Part shown: positions 55,852 to 64,000 of the stretch, piece by piece
Layout: each line of letters opens with the position of its first letter
Position numbering within the stretch: position 1 is the stretch's first letter
From: Lytechinus pictus
Lineage: Eukaryota; Echinodermata; Echinoidea; Temnopleuroida; Toxopneustidae
NCBI RefSeq assembly: GCF_037042905.1
Contig: NC_087254.1
Location: 15,671,103 to 15,735,102 of the forward strand
Direction of reading: 5' to 3'
Length of the DNA stretch: 64,000 nt
The notes under the pieces: generated by a model
Told to the model about the DNA's origin: nothing
Databases searched by the model: none
What the model saw: the letters and a program-made list of their open reading frames with translations, nothing else
Made by a program: the position numbers and the translations under genes

Positions 55852-57290
55852 AGGACCATAAAGTGGTGTGTCGCTGTTGCTAACGTAAGCAAATGACCGA
55901 CACCAAGACATAACGGTCAACACTTCACTTGAAATGGCAGAATGAGAAGAGTCAAACATAATAGTGCACATTTTTATCAAAGTTGATTCAGAAAAAGAAT
56001 CATTTAGTGATTATGCTAGCATATGGCGTCAGAAAAAAATCTTAATTTTTTAACATTCTCCACCAATGTGTTTTTTCCTTTTTTTCTGCAATTTTTTAAA
56101 TAAACTTTTTGTCAGGGTAAACTTCCCCTTTAAAGTCATACTAGAGTTCTGACTTGTTTCGAAATTAGCCACTATATGTTCATAATATTAATATTCTACA
56201 CATCGTTACTGATACTTATATTTTCCTCATTTCACATTATGTTATATGATACAAAAAAGCGAGAAAATAATAGTATGAAATATGTTATCGTACCATCTGT
56301 GTTATGTATAATAAATGTTTCATGATGCAATCTAGATTTTATTTGTTCTAAATGGTACCGCCTCTTCTTCTGCTTGTCAAGAAATATATTACTATGATGA
56401 AGTTTGACTTTACCAATATTATGATTATAACATTGTGCATTTTATCATTATTGATCTCTAACTCATTAGCAGAGCGATTTGTATAAAGCGCATAGAGTAA
56501 TTTTAATTGATTATGCGCTATATAAGTGTTAATTTATTATTATCATTAGCATTTGACATCTATATGGGAAAATGATTGGTTCTTTTTTATCATGGGAAAA
56601 GAAAACGTATAAACACTGGCGTAAAAAATGGGGGGAGGGATGGCGGCCATGGACCCCCTAATTTTTCACGACCAAGGGAACAAACGAGAAAAAGAAAATA
56701 AAACGAAAAAAGGTGAAATGTACATGTATGTAGCACACTTTTTTGTATTAGAAAGGTAAAAAATGTGCTAACTAGCTCGTTTAGCTCGCTCGTAGTTTGT
56801 TAGGAATGTTAACCGATACGTCGTTGGGACAATTATATCTTTATATGACGCGTCGTATATAAAGATCGATTTATTTCGGCATTCCCTCAACTCCACCATG
56901 ATACCACGGATGCAAAAGCCGTGAGTAGAATACAGTATTTCATTTCATTTTTCATTTATTTTCATATTTCTCTTGAGATTTGATTGACATAAAAATAAAG
57001 CAGCAACAATAATACATAACTATTTAATTATAAACAACTGAGAAGTTTACAATTACATAACATAAAGATACAATCAGTCGAGGTATAAGGTAAAAAGCTT
57101 AATTTTAGTCAAAGAAATATGATGGGGCCTACATAAAAGCAAGTTTGTAAAACTGCTGGTAAAGTGAAGTAAATATATAAAAGGGGAAACTGTCACCACA
57201 CTGGTATCGTTTATTTGTTTTCAATTTGTATGCATAGAAACAAAGAAGAAAACTGCAGGGAACAGACCACGGAAGATTATTGTTAGTCTG
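55852..57290. other. Intergenic with MITE and LINE remnants
   Basis: At 56,112-56,135 'gtcagggtaaacttcccctt' plus TTAA-like 'taaa' is a lone right end of the 'aagttcaccc' MITE family. At about 56,480-56,545 'tgcgctatataagtgttaat' resembles the LINE 3' end at 48,270. A TTCAT/TTTCA-rich tract lies at 56,938-56,965. No gene. Confidence 0.55.
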
Positions 57291-57294
57291 CAGA

Positions 57295-57445
57295 GACAGA
57301 CATTTGGTTTTCGCAATTCGAATAGTGCCTAAATAATGCATAGTCTGAAGAAATTAAACTAGATTCACTATGTACTGTGGCTGGCTCTACCATTTTATTT
57401 GACACAGAGTCTTTGGAGTCTAGTCTTCACTTTAGACCTGTTATT
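57295..57445 (-). repeat. Dispersed repeat shared with 23,430-23,560
   Basis: The complement carries 'agtgaagactagactcc', 'tagtgaatctagt', 'cttcagact' and 'ttgcgaaaaccaaa' in the same order as on the plus strand at 23.4 kb. The family is unknown. Confidence 0.75.
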
Positions 57446-58424
57446 GGTCAAATTGTCCAATATGAAAAACCAAAAGCTAGGAAAATTAGCCATCTAAAAA
57501 AAAAACACGAAAAACAACAGTATATTTGACTCATTTTCTGGACAGCTTCAACATTTTACCGATATTAGACTTGTCATACGTGAGTGAACCCAACTTAAAA
57601 TCATATTTTCGCAAAATTCTCCGCAGCTTTCATTGACTTTCTACGACATGCTATCAAAAACCTGTGTGGATTATTCTTGATCAATTTTGACAATTCATAT
57701 CACAACTTCAAAGCTGATGAATTGGCTTTTTTAACATGTTTGAATTTAATAGTTATTTCAAAATTCAACATGGGTTTTGTGGCGTTGCGTCAGAAATGTT
57801 CTCTTTATAACTATCCAAAAGGAAAAAAGAAACGCAATTTGTTTCAATTGCCAGCTCGCGAAGAGAAAAAACATGTTTATTTCTTCGTCTTTTTTTTATT
57901 TCCCTCCTCCTCCTCCTCCTTCTTCTTCATCCTCTTCTTCTCCTTCTTCATCATCTTCTTCTTCTTCTTTTCCTTTTTCTACATATCGTTCTCCCCTCTT
58001 TTTTTTTAGCATGAGTAAAAAAAATGCGTACCCTATTTTTTCGGCGACCGGCCCTTGTCCCACTATCCACACCCTGCGTCCGATGTTTCCCATCTCTATC
58101 GATTTTTTAAATGTATGACCTTATTAGGTCACCCCTTTATTTTTTTATTTATCTATTTATTTAATATTTATTCATTTATTCATACAAGCATATTCCATAA
58201 ATCGCTTAAGTACATTATACATATAATGCACGCATATAAGCACGTGTATGCAGGGTCAATTAATGATATCCATTTGGCGTATCGAGCACATCTATGCTTG
58301 AGTTCATTCTATGCACAAGAATGCGTGCATTGTTTGTTTTATACACCCCCTCCCCCATGTTACTGAGTTGCCCCGAATGCTATATTTGATCTAAATTATA
58401 GATCTAGAATTAAGTGCAGACCTC
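57446..58424. other. Intergenic with TCC/TTC tract
   Basis: Interrupted TCC/TTC triplets at 57,897-57,985 give artefactual Ser/Pro and Phe frames. Elsewhere nothing is recognised. Confidence 0.55.
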
Positions 58425-58535
58425 GCACTATCCTGTACTCTGACGTCAGAGTGCAGGATAGTGCATTTGGTATGACGTCAGAGTGCAGGATAGTACATTT
58501 GGTATGACGTCAGAGTGCAGGATAGTGCATTTTGG
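58425..58535. promoter_or_regulatory. Three tandem CRE-type palindromes (TGACGTCA)
   Basis: TGACGTCA occurs at 58,441-58,448, 58,473-58,480 and 58,504-58,511 within a 31-32-bp tandem unit ('gagtgcaggatagtgcattt'). The first copy is the centre of a 40-base near-perfect palindrome (58,425-58,464). A CCAAT word follows at 58,552. TGACGTCA is the consensus CREB/ATF site. No gene is placed next to it, and it may be part of a MITE. Confidence 0.6.
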
Positions 58536-59010
58536 ATGTGATCCGCTTTGGACCAATCAGATTACAGAACATTCTTGGGAGTTGTATAATTCAAAATAAA
58601 TAATTTCAATTGAAAAATACATCTGCATTAAGTAAACATATTTTATATGTACAGTATATGAATTAAATGAATAAAGCGGGGGGAGGGGGGGGGGGGGTCT
58701 TCTGAAAAGCAAAGCCTTTATAAGATGTAGATCCCCGGTCGAAATTTTATAGAAGGGTAATATGTTTAAAACTGGGTAAAAAAATCGGCAACATTGTATA
58801 AATTTATATATAGAAAAAAAAAACTCTGTGACACTTATGTATTTACACTATATACAAAATATTCACATGTACATATTGACTTTGAAATAATCAACACTAC
58901 CGTGGATAAGTAACAGTGATATTTGATTGAAAATCAATAAGAATCAAGAACAAATTTTTTGATGAGTGATATAGTTCGGTTTTTTGTACTGTTTCTTGAA
59001 TAAATTAAAA
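58536..59010. other. Intergenic, nothing recognised
   Basis: A G run at about 58,679-58,697 and AT-rich DNA; no ORF of interest. Confidence 0.5.
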
Positions 59011-60516
59011 GTCAGCTCGGCACATTATCCAAAGACATTGTTGTGTATATTTCGGGCAATGAGCTAATGTAAAAAAATGCAAGTTTCACTGATTTTAAGT
59101 GAAGTATATTCCCTATACTCTCTAAAAAGTGTGTAGCTTAGCAAACTAGCTGCCACACCTAGTTGAGTTGAAAGGTTGATTTTACCAAAGAGGCTCGATA
59201 GCTCAGTCGGTTTTGAGCGGGAATTTCGTACTCCGGTGATCCGGGATTCAATTCCAACTTAGTGCGCCAGTGCCCTTTGGTAAGGCATTATTTAACCTCC
59301 TTACCAGGTCCCTCGGAGACGACCTTAAGCCGTCGGTCCTCTGGTCGCTTGCTTACAAGCATGAATGCTTTCTTAGCAATCAGGGAAAAAAATCACCACC
59401 ACGAAGAGCGGCAAATTCCAAAAATATTTTAATTCCAATAATGTATTATATTCTTTATTTATCGTAGACTTCAGAACGGTTTTCAAAGGAAGGGGAAGCT
59501 GTGTATCACCAAATACGATATGGGTGGGGAGTCTACACAAGGCTCGTGTTAAAAGTCAGCTCGGCACATTATCCAAAGACATTGTTATGTATATTTCGGG
59601 CAATGAGCTAATGTAAAAAAATGCAAGTTTCACTGATTTTAAGTGAAGTATATTCCTTATACTCTCTAAAAAGTGTGTAGCTTAGCGAACTAGCTGCCAC
59701 ACCTAGTTGAGTTGAAAGGTTGATTTTACCAAAGAGGCTCGATAGCTCAGTCGGTTTTGAGCGGGAATTTCGTACTCCGGTGATCCGGGATTCGATTCCA
59801 ACTTAGTGCGCCAGTGCCCTTTGGTAAGGCATTATCTAATTTAACCTCCTTACCGGGTCCCTCGGAGACGACCTTAAGCCGTCGGTCCTCTGGTCGCTTG
59901 CTTACAAGCATGAATGCTTTCTTAGCAATCAGGGAAAAAATCACCACCACGAAGAGCGGCAAATTCCAAAAATATTTTAATTCCAATAATGTATTATATT
60001 CTTTATTTATCGTAGACTTCAGAACGGTTTTCAAAGGAAGGGGAAGCTGTGTATCACCAAATACGATATGGGTGGGGAGTCTACGCAAGGCTCGTGTTAA
60101 AAGTCAGCTCAGCACATTATCCAAAGACATTGTTATGTATATTTCGGGCAATGAGCTAATGTAAAAAAGTGCAAGTTTCACTGATTTTAAGTTAAGTATA
60201 TTCCTTATACTCTCTAAAAAGTGTGTAGCTTAGCGAACTAGCTGCCACACCTAGTTGAGTTGAAAGGTTGATTTTACCAAAGAGGCTCGATAGCTCAGTC
60301 GGTTTTGAGCGGGAATTTCGGACTCCGGTGATCCGGGTTCGATTCCAACTTAGTGCGACAGTGCCCTTTGGTAAGGCATTATTTAACCTCCTTACCGGGT
60401 CCCTCGGAGAGGACCTTCAGCCGTAGGTCCTCTGGTTGCTTGCTTACAAGCATGAATGCTTTCTTAGCAATCAGGGGAAAAAATCACCACCACGAAGAGC
60501 GGCAAATTCCAAGCGT
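59011..60516 (+). repeat. ~546-bp unit with a tRNA-derived SINE, 2.8 tandem copies
   Basis: 'gtcagctc' starts at 59,011, 59,555 and 60,103 (periods 544 and 548; copy two has a 4-base insertion near 59,835). Each copy holds a tRNA-like head with A box 'tagctcagtcggt' and B box (cleanest in copy three, 'gggttcgattcc', near 60,336), then 'agtgccctttggtaaggca'. Copy three stops at 'cggcaaattccaa'. Divergence is a few percent, so the duplication is recent. Confidence 0.92.
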
Positions 60517-60648
60517 TCTTATTTCCCATAAGCACTAATAAGCAGAAGAGGAGGGGGGGGTGATTATTTTGAACAAATGCTAATATCGCCTCAAAATGTC
60601 ACATTGGTCGGTTAGCAAAGAACTGGAAACGCAAAGAGTTCATCGCGG

Positions 60649-60925
60649 GCCCATTTCATAAAACTTGTTAGCTACTGAAATCATTCGACTTAAATGGCTG
60701 ATAGTGAATTTGTTATAGAAGTTGAGCATTAATTGTATTAGAGAGTCAAAAGGGGCCTAAGCTGGGTCATTTTGCCTCCGACGAAGATTCTGCTAGGATC
60801 GAAAGCTTAGGCCCCTTTTGACTCTCTAATTTACACCATTTGCTCTCTTTTATTAGATAAGCAGTTTTCAGCAGCTTTTTTCTGCCATTAATTGTATTAA
60901 CAGTTCTTCGTGAAATGGGACCCCG
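60649..60925. mobile_element. MITE with 'gggcccatttcat' ends, split by a later insertion
   Basis: The left 'gggcccatttcataaaactt' and right 'cttcgtgaaatgggacccc' are inverted. A separate insertion lies at 60,741-60,888, flanked by a 14-base direct repeat. Confidence 0.75.
60741..60888. mobile_element. 148-bp nested insertion with a 26-bp hairpin
   Basis: 'cattaattgtatta' occurs just before (60,727-60,740) and at the end (60,889-60,902 or nearby). A perfect 26-base inverted repeat at 60,738-60,763 and 60,804-60,829 ('aggggcctaagct' and its complement) has a 40-base loop. Nature unknown; a retroposed short element fits the long target duplication. Confidence 0.7.
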
Positions 60926-60969
60926 GTCCCTCCTTAGGCATCTCTAAACTTTCAGAGTGAGATTTGCGT

Positions 60970-61215
60970 GGTTATAGGACCCTTTCACACGTGAATCTTA
61001 AATCATCATCGTAATGATGATTGCAATTTGTCTTTAGAATCATCGGACCTTTCACACGCTCACTCTTAAACTGTGATTTGAATGGAATGTAACTGGAATT
61101 CACCCCCGGAGTAGAATTTGAATTCGTGACTGTGATCATGTTTTAGTTTGGTTTCACACGTGCTGAAATTCGTCATTAGCCTTATTTTGTTCACTGGAGT
61201 CACCATTCAAATTGC
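60970..61215. mobile_element. Probable MITE ('ctttcacacgtg' words)
   Basis: 'ccctttcacacgtgaatc', 'ctttcacacgctc' and 'tttcacacgtgctgaa' occur three times. 'aatcatcatcgtaatgatgatt' is a palindrome. The outer ends were not resolved. The following 61,216-61,390 shows only short inverted words. Confidence 0.5.
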
Positions 61216-61389
61216 GATATTTTTTTAACCGTGTTAAAGGGCGGTTAGTGAATTTGATCTCTTAATTCTAAAGAAGACGCATAGTCCAAAAGACGCACAG
61301 TCCAAAATTGGATCGAAGGTTTCAATCGAATAAGACTGAATTCTAAATCCATTAGATTGAACACTTAAATCCAACTTTGGATTTGTCCC

Positions 61390-61870
61390 TGATAATGATA
61401 ATAATAATACTCTTATATAGCGCACAATAAACTGAAAGTTTCTCTATGCGCTTTACAATAAAGGAAACAAAATACATATGATACAAACAAAGAAAATAGA
61501 CTTGTGAATTACGGAATTACTTAATATTTAAGCTTACAATTATTACCTATACTTCACCTAGTTATGAGTTTCGGAAAAGATGGGTTTTGAGTAAGGGTGC
61601 CTGTCTGATATGTAGGGGTAATTTGTTCCAAAGGGTTGGTCCAGCTACAGCAAATGATCTGCTACCATAAAAGCTTGTGTGGGTTTTGGGAATTTGAAGA
61701 AGTACTTGTTTGCTTGATCGAAGGTTACGGGATGGGTTATAATCGCAACCTATTTCAAACTGAGGAATTTAGAGAAAAGGTACCATTATTAGCTCTTTGC
61801 ATTAATATAATTTATTGTGCCAACCCCCTCTATAGTAAATCCTATCAACCGTGAACGGTATGAAAACAGA
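61390..61870. repeat. Repeat with 'cttatatagcgcac' start
   Basis: (AAT)n, 'tcttatatagcgcacaataa' and 'tctatgcgctttacaata' form a short inverted pair, like the repeats at 20,650 and 50,400. 'gttccaaagggttggtcc' and neighbours look like a repeat body. The open frame at 61,636 is not convincing. Confidence 0.5.
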
Positions 61871-61879
61871 CAAGTGAGA

Positions 61880-62124
61880 CATCGGTCTGTGAGGAAGACG
61901 GTTGTATTTTTACCATTTTGACAAAAGGAATCATTGTAACCGGAGTCCGAAGTTCAGTTCTCCAGCACTGCATCCGGTATCAAATTCTATTGATATCGCA
62001 GCAATATTGACATTCTGATCAGTTATAAGTGGAGCCAGTTGGTGTTGCGTGTGCTGTGTTAACAGCCTTTACTTGAATTACTTCATAGCATCTGTCCAGG
62101 CTTCAAGAAGGTTGAGCAAAACAG
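61880..62124 (+). other. Candidate non-coding first exon of a further gene
   Basis: A consensus donor ('aacag' then 'gtaagt', GT at 62,125) ends a stretch of locally higher complexity. The layout is similar to the candidate exon at 25,963. The start is unknown and no downstream exon is in the window. Confidence 0.25.
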
Positions 62125-62734
62125 GTAAGTCCAGATAATAATCATTTTGTTTGATATCATAATGAATAAACTAAAGTATGTTTGCAATTTTGCAAATGCT
62201 GTAATTGTATTCATGGTGTACGGTGGTTTAGACAAGTGGGCCACCGTCATTCTTCGAAAGCTATCTCAGCTGCATGGGTGTATTACTGATACTGATTCAT
62301 GCATGTCTGCACTTGTGATGAAGGTAAACTGTTATTAAGCCGTTGGCTGCTCAATATTGTGATCCCCATATGATTTACACAGGTTCAATTTGTTTACGAG
62401 AGAAAGTAGGGGTATATCTTACGCTATTAAAGAATGTTTAAACTTATTAGAGACTAAACAAGGTTAATTCCTTTATTACAATTTACCATAGTAAAAAAAA
62501 TGCCATGGCAAATCAGACCAACCAAACATTTTGACCAGTTCTAGTGGCATTACATAAGTGCAAACGGGGTAAAAAAAATAATTAAAAAAAGAATCGGCAA
62601 TAAAATTGTGAAGTATTCTGTTCTCTTCAGGGGGTCAGGGGCGGCTCAACTGGGAGGAATTGGGGCGACTTCCCCCTCCCATGATAATACAAGAAGTGAA
62701 AAGAAAAAGAAAAATTAGGGACGGGGAGAAATGG
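62125..62734. other. No gene recognised
   Basis: It would be intronic if the candidate exon at 62,124 is real. AT-rich, with A runs near 62,490 and 62,570. Confidence 0.45.
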
Positions 62735-63260
62735 TAAAAGAGTGTACCAGGGGGAAATCTAGGACATGTAAGAAAAGAGAGGAGGGGGTGTTTGAAGAGT
62801 GTACAGATGGGAGATCTAGGCCATGTAACTGTAAAATAACCCTGATTCTTTTGAGATTTTAACTGATATGAAATCACATTCAAGTCGTCTCCCACCCCCC
62901 CCCCTCTCCTATCAAATATGATTTCACTAATTAAATTAACTAATTTCATTAATTAAAGAGGGGGCGCTTTTTAAAGAGACTGTTCAGAGGGGAGATCTAG
63001 GCCATGTAAGAAAGGGGTGGTGGTTAAAGAGAGTACAGAGGGGAGATCTAGGCCATGTAAGAAAAGAGGGGGGGGGGGTGGTTTAGGAGTGTACAGAGGG
63101 GAGATATAGGCCATGTAATTAAAGAGGGTGCGCTGGTTTAAGAGTGTACAGATGGGAGATCTAGGCCATCTAACTGTAAAATAACCCTGATTCAATTGAG
63201 ATTTTAACTGATATGAAATCACATTCAAGTCTTCTCCCACCCCCCCCTCCCAAATATAGT
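62735..63260. repeat. ~55-bp minisatellite within a ~400-bp duplication
   Basis: The unit 'gagtgtacagaggggagatc' plus 'taggccatgtaa' recurs near 62,742, 62,797, 62,980, 63,033, 63,090 and 63,144. The block 'gtaaaataaccctgattc'...'cacattcaagtc' occurs at 62,830 and 63,176. C runs follow both. Confidence 0.85.
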
Positions 63261-63819
63261 TCCATGAAAATTTTTCTCTAATTTTTCTGTTTTTAAAACA
63301 ACTTGTCGTTAGTGTAAACATCCCCTCTGACAATTAACTTCCATGCACGGAGTCAACTAAAACTACAGTAATTCAAAACCTTTGTGGAAATATCAGTATC
63401 GTTTTAGATAATGACGATACTGATACAATGGTACCTATTACATTTACTAGCACGATATGAACCAGTGGTTGTCGACCGCAAATGGACTCCTCTTCAATTG
63501 GATATCTCAATGAAAAAATATTATGAGTACTCTCGTTACTTACCACAGTATCTAGAATATTCCACATTGTCTTGTCTTGTTGGAAGTTCTTTGGTTTCAT
63601 TTTGATAAGTTTAATTTTGATACTAATCCTAGCTTGCTGTCAATATCTGCCGACGCGGCATTTATCCCAGTCGAGAATCGAGTCATCCCGAACTTCTGAA
63701 GTGAATCCCGAAAAATAGTATGGGGAAGACAATTTTACTCGAGCGGAAATCTATTCTACACTAGTTAGAAGAGAATGGCAATACACACATTTTCAAGGCC
63801 TAATTAAATACAGTTTTAA
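63261..63819. other. No gene recognised
   Basis: No splice-bounded coding stretch or resolved repeat was seen. Confidence 0.45.
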
Positions 63820-64000
63820 TTGTCTCGCGTATAAAAAAGGGCGAGACTATACGCGCCGCTTTTCCGACGGCGGCTTAGTCAACATCGAGATCTTAACCCA
63901 AGGTTAAGTTTTTGAAATGTCATCATAACTTAGAAAGCATATGGAAAGCATATGAAAACATATTAGTTAATAAAACTTAGACATAAGGGTAATGAAGTAT
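63820..64000 (+). repeat. Satellite-like repeat copy, cut by window end
   Basis: 'gtctcgcg', 'cgccgcttttccgacggcgg', 'aggttaagtttttgaaatg' and 'catcataacttagaaag' match the family at 49,437-50,718. It continues past the window. Confidence 0.75.

Noticed and set aside
60738..60829. Possible hammerhead-like ribozyme ('ccgacgaag', 5-bp stem, 'cgaaa', long outer stem)
   Set aside because: The core departs from CUGANGA, the nucleotide at the cleavage position would be G, and no stem I can be drawn. The pairing is better explained as an element hairpin.
61636..61854. 72-codon open frame
   Set aside because: It lies in repeat-like sequence, with no recognisable motif.

Overview
The window looks like AT-rich, repeat-crowded invertebrate deuterostome DNA, most likely an echinoderm of the sea-urchin kind. 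The reasons are spliced genes with GT-AG introns of about 0.3-5 kb, two membrane-anchored trypsin-like genes of which one is a mosaic of LDLa, PAN/apple and CUB modules, CR1/L2-like retrotransposons, several tRNA-derived SINEs, many TIR mini-elements, and a 5.5-kb foldback element whose inverted repeats carry short tandem repeats and are flanked by an 8-bp duplication, as in the sea-urchin TU elements. The species call is inference.

Layout. 1-2.5 kb: last coding exon of a rhodopsin-family GPCR (+), with a SINE directly upstream and a TTAA-type MITE downstream. 3-6.6 kb: a decayed non-LTR retrotransposon (-) split by a foldback MITE. 6.66-12.12 kb: the TU-like foldback element, filled with a GC-rich mirror-symmetric motif and a pyrimidine tract. 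13.1-19.5 kb: protease paralog A (+, 6 exons, 354 aa). 19.5-30.6 kb: intergenic repeats, with a possible non-coding first exon of the next gene. 30.7-53.4 kb: protease paralog B (+, 13 coding exons, 887 aa), with introns full of MITEs, SINEs, hAT-like elements and LINE pieces. 53.4-64 kb: intergenic palindromic MITEs, a triple CRE-type palindrome array, a triplicated SINE-bearing unit, a minisatellite and a possible first exon of a further gene.

The two proteases are tandem paralogs. Their first five coding exons have the same intron phases (1,2,1,0,1). Both start with a signal peptide, carry a full His-Asp-Ser triad with Asp at the S1 pocket position, have Met instead of Arg/Lys before the I(I/V)GG activation site, and end in a C-terminal membrane anchor. 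Paralog A goes straight from protease to an acidic stalk and a membrane segment. Paralog B inserts LDLa, PAN/apple, CUB and CUB modules (all phase 1-1 units) before the membrane segment and a 195-residue proline-rich tail. With the protease at the extracellular N terminus, B has the opposite polarity to the well-known type II transmembrane serine proteases. This is the most interesting biology in the window. All boundaries were read by eye; no alignment or search was run.
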